Shown here: positions 1 to 11,602 of the stretch, in pieces | Numbering within the stretch: the first letter of the stretch is position 1 | Layout of the letters: each line of letters begins with the position of its first letter | Assembly: GCF_020283565.1 (NCBI RefSeq) | Contig: NC_060061.1 | Span: forward strand, 34,509,362-34,573,361 | Reading direction: 5' to 3' | DNA: 64,000 bases | Origin: Trifolium pratense | Lineage: Eukaryota > Streptophyta > Magnoliopsida > Fabales > Fabaceae | Program-made: the position numbers and the translations under genes | Notes under the pieces: model-generated | Database searches by the model: none | Told to the model about the DNA's origin: nothing | Seen by the model: only the letters and a program-made list of their open reading frames with translations

Positions 1-1124
1 GAACACGGCTAATTTTTTGGTTCATCGACTGGAAACAGCTATGAATTAGTAACAAAAACTGAAAAATTGCACAAACATAAAAGTATGTGCACATTACAAG
101 TGAACGTTAACACAGTCAATCAAAATTTTCCACATCATTGTTTGTAAGATTCACTTTTTTCCATCGGTAAGTGTGACATTCACTCTCCGGCGTGTGAGAG
201 TAACAAACAAAACAAAGAATTTTTATTTTATTTTATTTCTTTCTATCACCTTCATTCTTCTTCACAGTTGAACCTTTTCTCGCTTTTCTCTATAAAAATT
301 GAATCTTTCCTCTTCTTTCTATATGAAAAGAGAGAAAGTTTAACCAATTCGATACTTTTTATAAAATAATAAAGGGTGACATAATTTTTTGTTTTAACAT
401 AATTTACAACTGATTATCAAAGTGTTACGCAATACATATATTATTCCTTGAAAATTGAGAAGCAGATGATTCAACTGTTTACCTTGTCATGAATGTTAGT
501 GAGATAGTTGTTTGGAAATTGTGAAATTAATTTTGACTTGTAGTTTTCCTTTCCACGTTGAGCTAGTTGTGCCACATATGTTATTCAGATAGTTGTTCTG
601 GAAGTGTGGCATAATTTATGACTTTAATGTAATTTGCAACTGATGTTATTCTGATAGATGTTCTGATATTAGGGCGTAATTTACGACTTTAATTGCAACT
701 GATTATTCATGTTTTACGCAACATAGACAATGCTTCTTGGATATTGAGAAACAAGTGGTCCAACTGTTTATCTTCTCATACATGTTTTTAAGACAAGTAT
801 TCAAAAACAGTCATAATTTATGACTTTGTTGTGATTCACAGTCCGTCATTCAATATCTTTGGAATGCATATATTTATTGTAAATTGTTAAAAGGTTACCC
901 AATTATTTATTTTTTCGTGTTTGGTAATGAGATAGCTATTCGAAGTGAGACTCAACATATTCACCTATGTTTGAACTTAGAACATCATCGTCCCAAATTA
1001 TAAGAAAGAAAAAAGTCATACTTATAAGGAAAAACCTAAATATAATAATTTTTTTGTAGTTTCCTTGAAATAAGTTGCATGGAAAGGTGTTAAAATAATT
1101 TTGATTGGTTATTGCTTATGGAAA

Positions 1125-1130
<6 letters not shown>

Positions 1131-1170
<40 letters not shown>
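1131..1170. repeat. (GA)n microsatellite
   Basis: About 40 bp of pure GA. The same tract sits at the same place in the other repeat units: 10287-10322, 13603-13642 (one GGG interruption) and 25781-25839. Short Arg-Glu peptides read from it are artefacts. Confidence 0.95.
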
Positions 1171-1174
<4 letters not shown>

Positions 1175-1236
1175 AAATGCAGTTGCATTTAATTTCAAGA
1201 GAATAAGCAAAAAAAATTCTGAAAAGAAAAAAAATG

Positions 1237-1508
1237 TAGTACCTCTGTCCCTAATTATAGGATCATGTTTGACAAAAATGTACTATTTATTTACCTTGTT
1301 TTGACCGTATTTTTTAATAATATATAAATGTAAATATTAACATATAAGATCTTGTTCAATTTGTTTTGATGACTATTTTTAAAATATTAGATTTTTATAA
1401 TTTTTACTAATAGACAATTAAAGATATTAGTAATCAAAATTGTGAATTGGCGTACGTGCATTCGTCAAACTCAAACAGGGTCTTATAATTAGGGGGACGG
1501 AAGTAGTA
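1237..1508. mobile_element. Stowaway-like MITE (ACCTCTGTCCC family), copy 1
   Basis: Inverted ends: GTACCTCTGTCCCTAATTATAGG on the left and TCTTATAATTAGGGGGACGG on the right. The interior is AT-rich and non-coding. The same element is in every repeat unit, so it was present before the units multiplied. Confidence 0.6.
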
Positions 1509-1844
1509 CATTTTTTACTTATAATTTGGAAATGAAGAAATAATTTTTTCTCTTATATATTTGGATGTAGCGAGCTGTCAAAATGGGCTAACCCGAATGG
1601 GCCGGCCCACCAAGCCCGATTTTTTCCCGGGTTCGGGCCTTGAAAATCCTTGCCCGAATTATTTACGAGCTTTTTAGCCCTGCTAGATAAAGCCCGATTA
1701 AAATATGGGCTAGCCCGAATGGGCCGCGGGCGACCCGCAAGCCCGAAAAAAGTAAATAAAAAAAATTAAATTAAAAATAAATATAAATAATTTGTTTTTG
1801 ATGATTTGAACTTAGTCTAAATATAAATTATAAAACACCGTTCG

Positions 1845-2136
1845 CTACTTAAGTAGATGATGAATAAAAATAGGGCACCCAAGAAACTCGTATGTAGTGG
1901 ATGAATAAAAATAGGGCGAGCGAGAAACTCGTACGTAGAGGATTTGTAAAAATAGGGCGTGCAAGGAACTCATAAGTAGAGGATGACTAAAAATAGGGAG
2001 CGTGAGAAAGTCGTAGGTAGCGGATGAGTAAAAATATGACGCATGAGAAACTCTTAAGTAGCGGATGCGTAAAAATAGGGCGCGAGATAGTCGTAGGTAG
2101 CAGATGAGTAAAAATAGGGCGCGCGAGAAACTCGTA
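1845..2136. repeat. Minisatellite inside hAT-like copy A
   Basis: About eight imperfect units of 36-40 bp with the core GTAGCGGATGAGTAAAAATA then GGGCGCGCGAGAAACTC. It resumes after the CACTA insertion (8418-8520). Equivalent arrays are at 11010-11400 and 22015-22470. Units vary in length and sequence and no cas genes are present, so it is not a CRISPR. Confidence 0.85.
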
Positions 2137-2841
2137 CACTACAAAAAAAAGCGCCTTTTAGCGGCGGTTTTTCACCTATTTCGTGGGGGTTTCCAACCTC
2201 CGAAATATGTTTTCTGGGATTTTTTCAAACTGCCGCGTAATAGGTTGCCATAGAATAGTTGCGGCGGTTATTTACTTACTTGCGGCAGTACTCGAATACC
2301 GCTAGTATCATGTTCAATCTGCGGAGGTTATTGTGAGGGGGTTTTAAACCCCCACAGTTTAGTTTCTTTAATTTCTGGGAATTCTTAACCTCCAGAAAAT
2401 CTATGTTGGATGAATTTAAAATATTTATTTTCTGGGAGTTTTTAACCTCCGTAAAACTAATACTGGATTTTGTTTTTATATTTAATTTTTTATACTTTCA
2501 TGAACGTTTATTTTCAGTTTTTAATATATATATTGTAAGCATATAATAAGTTATTTCACTTTCTACCAAAAAAAAAAAGTTATTTCACTCATATTCCAAA
2601 TAAATATATAATATATAACCATAATGACATAAACTTGGTTCAAAACAACATAAATATATAAATATTGTCTAATATCAAATGTAACTTAACAATTCATAAT
2701 AGCATAAAATTCATCCTCACAAAATATAGAATTAATATCACTCTTGACCACCCTTCCAAATCAAAAACACATGTCAAAATAACCCAACAAAATGTTGTTT
2801 GATAAAACTATAATATGAATAATCCTAATTATAATCTTGCA

Positions 2842-5720
2842 TCAGATATTGCTTCCACCACTTGATCCTCTTGCATTAAACGGTGAATCAGACTCACTTG
2901 CAACGTCAGGCTGAAAATAAAAATAACAATTTAATTAGTTAAAATATTTGACAAAGCTTCCACAAACAAACACAGTTACAACAAACCAAAATGAAATTCA
3001 ATTTTGCATCTGCCATTTTTTCTAGGATTATAAACAACAGAACAACACACCAAAAGAACACTACAAAAAGCTCCCTAGCCACTTACATGCAAAAAGAAGA
3101 TAACTAGGCACATTTGCATGTTACACACCAGAATAATATATACAACTAGACACACTTACATGCAGATGAACTCATGAACCCAAAGCTATTCAACTATCTT
3201 AAATATGGTGACATATATATAACTAGACACACTTACATGAACCCAAAGCTACAACTAATTTAAATATAGTCACATTATCCATAACTTAATGAGGCTTGTC
3301 TATGGCAACCCAAAGCTACAACTAATTTAAATATAGTCACATATATATACCTAATATAGTCACATATATATAACTAGACACACTTACATGAACCCAAAGC
3401 TATAACTAGACATTCTTCAGCTCACTGGATTCACTGACCCTGTTTATGCTGAAATAATAACCCAATTTAGACCTGTCTTAATGTGACTGGGAAACTGTCA
3501 TTTGTTTCCTTCATGGAAACCAGAGACATGTGATTCATCCGAAAATGATTGAATCACAGTTAGAGTACTACTCATTACTCACTAACTTTTGGAGTTTTTT
3601 TGCTTAGGCTATAAATAATCAGTTGTGTTGTGTCCATACAGGATGGCTCTATTTTGTCTCAGGTCAAGCCACACAACCTGCTAAAATAATCACAGGATGG
3701 CTCTGTTTTGCCTCAGGAAATTTTTCCCATTCATAAAACACACAAACACCACCATGTCTTGAAGCTACAAACCATTGGACGGACCTATGTTTAATTGCAT
3801 GCACAATATCACAAAGCTTAGCTAGGAACAAAGATATAAGCTAATAAAAGAACTTACATTTGATGAACCCAAAATGTTAGCCACTTCCTGAGGAATGCTT
3901 CCTTCTTTCATCATAAGATAAGCTTTAAATGCACTTTCCAACTTTGTGTACTCTCCTTGCCAGTAATTAGACGATGATGTAGACGGAACAGTCGAAGAAT
4001 TACTTAAATGTGATAGTCGGACTACGTTGCTTGTAAATGTATTTGTAGGAGTTGCTGCCATACCCAAACATCGCATTCTTCCAGGATGCTCAGGCCCAAG
4101 CACTCTACCGACAACATCATTAGGAGAAATTACAGATTCATCAACACTGCTTTGAGTCAAACCCACTTCAATTTGTTCCTATTAGCATATACAAGATCAC
4201 CAAGTCAAAGAATAATATAGTTAAAATACATGCATCCAAAACAATAATTATTCAATTTAAACTTACCACTGTACTCTTTGCTGCATCATTTACTACTGAC
4301 CCATCCTTTTTTTTATGGGTTTCAATATACAATTTTCCACGGCTAGGCTTCTCTCCAGTTTCCAAAAACTAAAACAGAAAATATGTCAAAATTGGTAGTA
4401 AATTATATTTGGTAAAAATATGAAGTTAATTTAGTAAAACTACCATCTCATGTCTTTTTCTCGAAAGAGGTTTAGAACCACCAGTATGAGGGATCACTTG
4501 TTTGCTTCGATTTTCTTTATTTTTTCTACAACGCTCCTATTAAAAACAAATACAAGTTAAATAATTAATCATATGATTAACAACAAGCATAATGTATGTT
4601 TGATTAAAGTCGCGATATGATCAAAATAATCAAGTTTTACCTGCGTTTCTGGTTTCAAACGGTAGTTAACAAAATGAGCCCATTGAATTGGGTCTATACC
4701 TTTAGGAACATTACTTATGATTTCATCTCGGGATTTTGATGGATCATAGAAGGTAACCCACAAATTTTGTCTATGTGTAGCCCACTTCTTTGAAATGCTA
4801 AGCTTGCAATATCTCTTTGCAAGAGCTTCAGTAGTCATAAATTTAAATCGAGGCTTCAAAATAAATAAAACAAATTCAGATTCTAGGCATTTAAATAATT
4901 ATTTTAAAATAATGTAAATGAAAAGATATAAATGTATATTATTAATACCTCCAAGATGTCTCCAAAGCATTCATCAAAAAACTTAGGTGGCATGCCTGTA
5001 TGTTTTCCAGACCACCTTTCAAAATTAATTGGAAAGAAATTGGAGTTAATTGCTAATGTTCCCATATATCCCGCAAGCAAGCCTTGTGCTTCACCGTATG
5101 CAGCACCTTGCTCATCAAAGTGAACAATTACCCGTTCCCCAGTAGGTAAGTCATTCACTTGCCAATACTTAAGTCTTAACTTTTTCGTAGCTCCTTGTGT
5201 GTCTAGCAATAAAATAATTTAATTTTTAAGAATATCATTAAGCTTAAAACAAATGGAAAATGCATCATTTACAACTTTCTATTTCCATCCAATGAGTGCA
5301 TATTTTTCAAACTATCAAAGAGTCAAAAAATAATTTTTTATACATGCAAAAATAAAGTAAGAATTAGCAGGCAGTATATCTATTGACTCTGCACTCAATG
5401 AGATCAAATGTCATTTGACTAAACATAATATAACAACAGTAATGGTAAAAGTTTTTCCCCCTTGTTGAAAAATAACATAAATATCTAAATCAATTTTTTG
5501 AAATTAAAAAAATATAACAAATGAATAAAATATAATATATGTACGTACCTATTGCTTCAACCGTCCACCATTCTGCAGATTCGCGCCCAACATATTGCCT
5601 AGGTGTTGGACCTTGAGGTGCAGCTTGATGCAGAGCTACCGGTGTTGGTCCTGGATGTGTAGCTTGATGCGGAGCTACTGGGGTTGATCCTTGAGGTGGA
5701 GCTTTTTGATGGTTTTCTTT
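2842..5720 (-). CDS. Transposase_24 (Ptta/En-Spm) family protein of the CACTA element
   Basis: Plant En/Spm elements carry a second protein, beside TNP2, that resembles this one; it is thought to help bind element ends. Exons read on the minus strand with GT-AG junctions: about 5720-5549, 5202-4949, 4853-4641, 4536-4444, 4368-4267, 4178-3858 and 2910-2842 (stop TGA). After the first junction (phase 1) all boundaries are in phase, giving about 349 residues plus a Pro/Gln-rich first exon (repeats of PVAPHQA-like peptides). Family-typical stretches seen: WATHRQNLWVTFYDPSKSRD, IPHTGGSKPLSRKRHEM, LYIETHKKKDGS, VGRVLGPEHPGRMRCLGM. The 5' boundary is uncertain because the first exon runs out of frame into the TNP2 fragment. 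Family membership is secure; function is inferred. Confidence 0.75.
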
Positions 5721-6340
5721 GCCTCGTAAAGTGAATGAGGTAACTTTGCTTGTTCAAATGCATCTTTCAACAAATCTAATATCATAGTCATTGCTTTGTC
5801 ACTTAATCCACACAAGACCTTTATATGATATAATTTGATTAAGAATTCAAGTTTTGTGTACTTGCTTCCTTCTTGCAATATTTGACTCCCATCATTGAGA
5901 AACTCACGAAAACCACTACCATTATCGCTTGTCCCTTCCCCTGTGGCTATCGGGTCTGATTCATCTAAATTAGCTGCATCTTGCCTATAGTTACCAAACG
6001 CATCATTGACCATTATTTCAATCAGATTTTCTGAATGAGATGCTTCTTGCACAAAGTCTTCATTTCTAGAAGACTCTGGAACTCTTTTCTCACCATGAAG
6101 AGTCCATATGACATAGTTTTTAGGGAAAGGTTTGTAAAGTAAATGATCCCTAACTACACTCCTAGTTTGCGGTGTCAAAAACTTGCACATTGGGCATGGA
6201 CAATATATTGTATTTCCAACAACCGCATTCTTAAATGCAAAATCTAAGAATTTATCTAAACCAATTTCGTATTCAGGTGAAGTATGCAGCTTAGAAATCC
6301 AAGACTTATCAATATTCATGATACCTGAACAAGTTTGCAA
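5675..6340 (-). pseudogene. TNP2-like transposase fragment (transposase-associated domain only)
   Basis: A 221-residue reading frame starts near the N-terminus of TNP2-type CACTA transposases. DKSWISKL...EYEIGLDKFLDFAF, then CPCPMCKF and a DHLLYKPFPKNYVIWTLHGE stretch, match the transposase-associated zinc-binding region (Transpos_assoc). Near the end, SLYEAKKTIKKL matches the stretch that normally leads into the transposase core. The frame then stops within ten residues (LHLKDQPQ), at about 5695. The Transposase_21 catalytic domain is missing from the whole element. The break coincides with the start of the neighbouring transposase_24 exon in another frame, so it looks like a deletion junction. 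Confidence 0.75.
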
Positions 6341-6814
6341 TGATAATTCATAAAATTAGAAATCCAAGACTAAATAATTATTTTTCAAAACTATAGTTAC
6401 TTATGTAAAACTGTACATATGCCTTATATATGAGTTTAAATAAGATTACTGATGGAATTTTATTTAAAAACCCATTAATGTTGTCATGAGTTTGATCATG
6501 TGAATGGTGTTTGCTTAAAATATGTTTATTTGTTGATTTTGATATCTTGTATGTTCTGTTTTAAAACGATGACACTAAAATAGAAGATTCTTTGTAGGTT
6601 AAACTCACATGATAAGAGTTAAAGTCTCTATTAGAGAGAATTGAGATTTCATCTCTTTTGAATTTTGTAACTGTATTTCTTGTTAATAAAGAATCTATTT
6701 ACACAGACTGAGGGATTATCCTACACCCCTGTAAGGTTGTAACTAACTGACTGAGCAGTGTTTAACTGCTCCTATCATTAGCAAAAGGATATGCAACATC
6801 TAAGGATAGTTGTG

Positions 6815-7140
6815 GTGCCTCTATTGAGGTTTATGAGGGTGAGCAAGTGTTGCAGACAACAATCTGCTTGGTTCTTTTATTCTAAGATGAGAGATTCCTA
6901 AGAAAGGCTAAGGTAATGAATGAATTAGATGACTGCATCTACAAGCTGACGAATGCTCTAAAGAATGAGGATGTTAAATCAAACCTATCATCTCAAAAAG
7001 TTAAAAAGATCAATCTTGCAATTACAAAGGCTACAAACTTGCTTGATAAGAACAAGCACCAGAATGAACTATATGTTCTAGAAAATCATTTGAAGGGGCT
7101 TGAAAGTATGTTGGAAGACATTGAAATCAAGAATGGCTAG
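6815..7140 (+). pseudogene. Hsp70 substrate-binding-domain fragment captured in the CACTA element
   Basis: 6916-7137 reads as 74 residues (NELDDCIYKLTNALKNEDVK ... LDKNKHQNELYVLENHLKGLESMLE). The pattern fits the alpha-helical lid of Hsp70 proteins: a LEDYxY-like start, an NALK segment, an AI-x-A-x-x-LLD-x-N segment, then an E...LE-x-x-LKxLES stretch. The frame is open upstream to 6886. Just before it, 6828-6883 encodes VYEGEQ and, after a frame change, ADNNLLGSFIL, which resembles the Hsp70 beta-domain VYEGE...DNNLLG..F.L. The segment between is missing. No start, ATPase domain or intact frame remains. Similarity is judged by eye. Confidence 0.6.
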
Positions 7141-7285
7141 TTTTCTTGTAACCTGGTTTTATCCAAAAAGGGCAAGATACTCAATTAGTGGCCTAAATTT
7201 GACACAATATATGCTATAAGGATTCTCTATGCCAAAACATAGATTGATTGAGCTTTGACCTTTGGGAATGAGAAGGGTTCAAAGG

Positions 7286-7510
7286 GTTTTTTTTTTTAGA
7301 AGCTAAAGATTTATTAATAAAGCCCACAAGCACAAGAAGTGCTACATGGGTTAGAAACATACAATGGAACAACTAAGTCCATGAGGCACTACAGAAAAAA
7401 CCAAAACCAACAGGGCAGTAAGTGAGAGCTGCAACAACTAGTCCTAAACTATAGCAGAAAAATATAAAAAACAGTTACAGCAAGAAAAACACAGAAAGGG
7501 AAAAAAGAGT
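7286..7510 (-). mobile_element. Possible LINE 3' end (poly-A tail on the minus strand)
   Basis: A run of T at 7286-7298, followed by AAGCTAAAGATTTATTAATAAAGCC and a low-complexity CA-rich stretch, looks like the reverse complement of a polyadenylated retroelement tail. No reverse transcriptase sequence is present. The rest of 7140-8270 shows no gene; 7890-7975 holds a 42-bp direct repeat (AACAGTGTTG...TTTCCTTTTCTAACGAAAT) twice. Confidence 0.35.
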
Positions 7511-8730
7511 GATTTTTTTTTCCTCATAGTTACCTAATAATTTAAGGAAAACCAACCATTAAGAACTTTGATCAAACAGTTGACATGCACTCAATAAAAC
7601 TAAAAAATAAGTGACAATGATTACCTCAAATGATTCTTTCTTGTTGTTACTCCCTTCCTCTAACAATCAACTTTCAATCAACCAACACTATATGCACTTA
7701 TTCGTCTAACCAGTCTACAAAAAGAACACAAAAAACATTTCAAATCTTTTCAATGACAAATCAATTCATACGAAGAAGGAAATCCTAAGTAGATAAATCA
7801 TTAAAACCCTAAGTAGAGAAATTATAGAAATCCTAACGAAATTTATTGAAACCAAATAGAAATCATAAATTGAAAAGGAATTGAGGTTAACAAAATCAAA
7901 CAACAGTGTTGCGTTTCCTTTTCTAACGAAATCGAACAACAGTGTTGAGTTTCCTTTTCTAACGAAATTGAACCTGGAAGAGTACTGTGAGCAGGGAGTG
8001 AAAACAATTGAACCTGGAACTGATTACTAACCATGAAGCGGCGCCGACCGAAAGACTTTTGAGGAGCGGTTGTTCTTCTGCGTGTTACTAACAACAATGT
8101 TCTCTTTTTTTTTTGTTTTTCTTTTTGTGGTTTAGAAAAATATAATGAAAAAAAAAACGTGGGAAAACAAATGAAAATAAAAAAGAGGGAAAATAAAAAT
8201 AAAAAACAAAAAAGCGCCAGAGGGAAAATGTATAGAGCGGGGAGTGAAAAGAATTGGAATTAATTGGAAGTATACTGCGGGGGTTCTGGAAAACCTCCAG
8301 TAACAAATTGCCAGTAAAAGGTAAATTTGCGCGCGTGTCACTTTTGTAGTATTCTGCGGGGGTTTGGAGAAACCCCCACTAAAAAACCGCCGCAAACAGG
8401 CGAATTTTTTTGTAGTGATAGATAGTGGATGAGTAAAAATACGGCGCGCGAGAATTATTATATAAATATATATAATATAAGTAGCGGATGAGTAAAAATA
8501 AGACGCGCGAGAATTATTAATCCTAATTATAATGATGAGTTTGAACACTAAAAGTAAAATAAAAAATAAATCGGGCCGACCCGAAAGCCCGACAACCCGT
8601 ACCGGGCCGGGCTTGGGCACTAATTTTAGTAGCCCGTTTTTTATCCAGGCTTTTTAGCCCGGCCAGACGAAACTCAAAGCGCGACCGGGTTGGCCTTAAA
8701 TGAGCCGGGCTGCCCGTTTTGACAGCTCTA

Positions 8731-9150
8731 GATATAGGGAGTATATTCTTTTAAATCCATTGTAAAATCATTAATTAATTATTATGATATAAAAGTATAT
8801 ATCCATTCAAATTTAATTAAGTAATTTATTGTAACTAAGTTTTTTTTACCAAACAATAAATGTATTGTAAAAAGTAATTTACACATTCAATGCATGAAGA
8901 TTGTTTTTCTAATTTAGTAAAAAAAAAAAGTCAAAGCAACCAACACAGTGTGGCACAAGTGGTTGATACTTGGGTCTCTTAACCATTTGATCTTGGGTTT
9001 GATCTCCGATCGGTGCGTATGGAGAAATATTTGTTGGGAGAGGTCAACCCCTTAAATGGATCGGTTGCCTCGAGGAGATTAGTCTCTACAGTTGCGCGAA
9101 GAGGATACCTTTGGTTTACCAAAAAAAAAGTTGTAGCATTTGTCTAACAC
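8731..9150 (+). repeat. ATXR5-flank repeat unit 1, right part
   Basis: Sequence between the hAT-like element and the next upstream-region copy: AGTATATTCTTTTAAATCCATTG, the AATTTACACATTCAATGCATG segment, a SINE, then CTAACACACGAAC leading into unit 2. The same order without the SINE precedes ATXR5-a (32590-32810) and ATXR5-b (45475-45660), so this is ancestral ATXR5 5' flank. Confidence 0.8.
8939..9129 (+). mobile_element. tRNA-derived SINE, copy A
   Basis: Pol III A-box-like TGGCACAAGTGGT and B-box-like GGTTTGATCTCC, then a body ending GGTTTACC and an A tail. Flanks AAAAAAAAAGTCAAAGCA and AAAAAAAAAGTTGTAGCA form a target-site duplication. The unfilled site is present upstream of both ATXR5 genes (32783-32800 and near 45645). 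Related copies: 11809-11999, 30295-30485 and a shortened one at 57983-58108. Confidence 0.8.
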
Positions 9151-10280
9151 ACGAACATGGCTAATTTTTTGGCTCATCGACTGGAAACAGCTATGAATTA
9201 GTAACAAAAACTGAAAAATTGCACAAACATAAAAGTATGTGCACATTATAAGTGAACGTTAGCACAGTCAATAAAATTTTCCACGTAATTGTTTGTAAGA
9301 TTCACTTTTTTCCATCAGTAAGTGTGACATTCACTCTCCGGCGTGTGAGAGTAACAAACAAAATAAAGAATTTTTATTTTATTTTATTTCTTTCTATCAC
9401 CTTCATTCTTCTTCACAGTTGAACCTTTTCTCGCTTTTCTCTATAAAAATTGAATCTTTCCTCTTCTTTCTCTATGAAAAGAGAGAAAGTTTAACTAATT
9501 CGATATTTTTTATAAAATAATAAAGGGTGACATAATTTTTGGTTTTAATATAATTTACAATTGACTATCAAAGTTTTACGCAATACATATATTATTCCTT
9601 GAAAATTGAGAAGCAGATGACTCAACTGTTTACCTTGTCATGAATGTTAGTGAGATAGTTGTTTGGAAATTGTGAAATTAATTTTGACTTGTAGTTTTCC
9701 TTTCCACGTTGAGCTAGTTGTGCCACATATGTTATTCAGATAGTTGTTCTGGAAGTGTGGCGTAATTTATGACTTTAATGTAATTTGCAACTGATGTTAT
9801 TCGGATAGATGTTCTGATATTAGGGCGTAATTTACGACTTTAATTGCAACTGATTATTCAAGTTTTATGCAACATAGACAATGCTTCTTGGAGATTGAGA
9901 AACAAGTGGTCCAACTGTTTATCTTCTCATACATGTTTTTACGACAAGTATTCAAAAACAGTGACATAATTTATGACTTCGATGTGATTCACAGTCCGTC
10001 ATTCAATCTCTTTGGAATGCATATATTTATTGTAAATTGTTAAAAGGTGGCCCAATTATTTATTTTTTCGTGTATGGTAATGAGATAACTATTCGAAGTG
10101 AGACTCAACATATTCACATATGTTTGAACTTAGAACATCATCGTCCCAAATTATAAGAAAGAAAAAAGTCATACTTATAAGGAAAAACCTAAATATAATA
10201 ATTTTTTTTTTTGTAGTTTCCTTGAAATAAGTTGCATGGAAAGGTGTTAAAATAATTTTGATTGGTTATTGCTTATGGAA

Positions 10281-10326
<46 letters not shown>

Positions 10327-10723
10327 AAATGCAGTTGCATTTAATTTCAAGAGAATAAGCAAAAAAAATTCTGAAAAGAAAAAAAATGTAGTACCTCTGT
10401 CCCTAATTATAGGATCATGTTTGACAAAAATGTACTATTTATTTACCTTGTTTTGACCGTATTTTTTAATAATATATAAATGTAAATATTAACATATAAG
10501 ATCTTGTTCAATTTGTTTTGATGACTATTTTTAAAATATTAGATTTTTATAATTTTTACTAATAGACAGTTAAAGATATTAGTAATCAAAATTGTGAATT
10601 GGCATACGTGCATTCGTCAAACTCAAATAGGGTCTTATAATTAGGGGGACGGAAGTAGTACATTTTTTACTTATAATTTGGAAATGAAAAAATAATTTTT
10701 TCTCTTATATATTTGGATGTAGC
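9151..10723 (+). repeat. ATXR5-flank repeat unit 2, left part
   Basis: Nearly identical to 1-1571 by direct reading: upstream-region copy, AT-rich spacer with subrepeats, GA tract at 10287-10322 and the MITE. The start-to-start distance to unit 3 is 2,870 bp. No gene is supported. Confidence 0.85.
10388..10660. mobile_element. Stowaway-like MITE (ACCTCTGTCCC family), copy 2
   Basis: Same inverted ends and interior as 1237-1508, carried along in the repeated unit. Confidence 0.6.
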
Positions 10724-11602
10724 GAGCTGTCAAAATGGGCTAACCCGAATGGGCCGGCCCGCCAAGCCCGATTTTTTCCCGGGTTCGGGCCTTGAGAATC
10801 CTTGCCCGAATTATTTACGGGCTTTTTAGCCCGGCCAGATAAAGCCCTATTAAAATATGGGCTAGCCCGAATGGGCCGTGGGCGGCCCGCAAGCCCGACA
10901 AAAGTAAAATAAAAAATAAATAAATTGAAAATAAATATAAATAATTTGTTTTTGATGATTTGAACTTAGTTTGTAATATAAATTATAAAACACCGTTCGC
11001 TACTTAAGTAGATGATGAATAAAAATAGGGCACCCAAGAAACTCGTATGTAGTGGATGAATAAAAATAGGGCGAGCGAGAAACTCGTACGTAGAGGATTT
11101 GTAAAAATAGGGCGTGCAAAGGAACTCATAAGTAGCGGATGACTAAAAATAGGGAGCGTGAGAAAGTCGTAGGTAGCGGATGAGTAAAAAAATGACACAT
11201 GAGAAACTCTTAAGTAGCGGATGCGTAAAAATAGGGCGCGAGAAAGTCGTAGGTAGCAGATGAGTAAAAATAGGGCGCGCGAGAAACTCGTAGATAGTGG
11301 ATGAGTAAAAATACGGCGCGCGAGAATTATTATATAAATATATATAATATAAGTAGCGGATGAGTAAAAATAAGACGCGCGAGAATTATTAATCCTAATT
11401 ATAATGATGAGTTTGAACACTAAAAGTAAAATAAAAAATAAATCGGGCCGACCCGAAAGCCCGACAACCCGTACCGGGCCGGGCTCGGGCACTAATTTTA
11501 GTAGCCCGTTTTTTATCCAGGCTTTTTAGCCCGGCCAGACGAAACCCAAAGCGCGACCGGGTTGGCCTGAAATGAGCCAGGCTGCCCGTTTTGACAGCTC
11601 TA
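10724..11602. mobile_element. hAT-like non-autonomous element, copy B (uninterrupted)
   Basis: The 879-bp undisturbed form, with ends GAGCTGTCAAAATGGGC and GTTTTGACAGCTCTA, GC-rich subterminal regions and the internal minisatellite at 11010-11400. It serves as the reference for the CACTA-split copy A and the TA-expanded copy C. A long minus-strand open frame across it reflects only the stop-poor repeat. Confidence 0.7.

Larger units (their letters stand above)
1..1571 (+). repeat. ATXR5-flank repeat unit 1, left part
   Basis: Bases 1-345 match the region just upstream of ATXR5-a (32811-33180) and of ATXR5-b (45661-45965): the AACACGGCTAATTTTTT start, the TGTGCACATTA block, the ACTCTCCGGCG...GAGAGT inverted motif and the TCTCTATAAAAATTGAA TATA-like segment. 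After GAGAGAAAGTTTAAC the unit leaves the gene. It continues with AT-rich spacer holding short imperfect subrepeats (GTTATTCAGATAGTTGTTCTG...GTAATTTATGACTTTAATGTAATTTGCAACTGAT). No coding sequence is supported. The unit is cut by the window start and interrupted at 1572 by a hAT-like element. Confidence 0.85.
2137..8417 (-). mobile_element. CACTA (En/Spm-type) DNA transposon, internally rearranged
   Basis: It begins CACTACAAAAAAAAGCGCC and ends TTTTTTTGTAGTG, the CACTA termini, with flanking GTA/ATA as a likely 3-bp target duplication. The uninterrupted site is seen in copy B (ACTCGTAGATAGTGG, near 11287). Subterminal GCGGCGGTT and GGGGGTTT...AACCCCC motifs recur at both ends (2155-2450 and 8275-8400), as expected for transposase-binding repeats. 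The cargo on the minus strand is a TNP2 N-terminal fragment and a nearly complete Transposase_24-type gene. An Hsp70-like fragment lies on the plus strand. The TNP2 catalytic region is absent, so self-mobilisation is unlikely. Confidence 0.9.
1572..8730. mobile_element. hAT-like non-autonomous element, copy A (split by a CACTA element)
   Basis: Termini GAGCTGTCAAAATGGGC on the left and GCCCGTTTTGACAGCTCTA on the right form an imperfect inverted repeat. GC-rich subterminal GGCCCGCC/CCGGGC blocks surround a minisatellite. Flanks GATGTAGC and GATATAGG look like a decayed 8-bp duplication of GATGTAAG, the sequence seen uninterrupted near 26235-26242. No transposase is encoded. The CACTA element at 2137-8417 sits inside the minisatellite. 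The TIR style (TAGAG-TGTCAAA) is known from plant hAT elements; the superfamily call is inference. Confidence 0.65.

Noticed and set aside
1101..1304. Short open frame with a run of Arg-Glu
   Set aside because: It translates the GA microsatellite and repeat flank; the same is true near 10262 and on the minus strand near 13560.
4932..5123. Plus-strand frame opposite the CACTA transposase exon
   Set aside because: Shadow of the better-supported minus-strand exon at 4949-5202.
8949..9010. Possible tRNA gene
   Set aside because: The A and B boxes belong to a SINE with an A tail and target-site duplication; no cloverleaf or anticodon arm could be drawn.
11004..11492. 162-codon minus-strand frame (also near 8132-8620)
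   Set aside because: It spans the hAT minisatellite, whose repeats lack stops in that frame; the peptide is a repeat of low-complexity Phe/Ser/Leu text.
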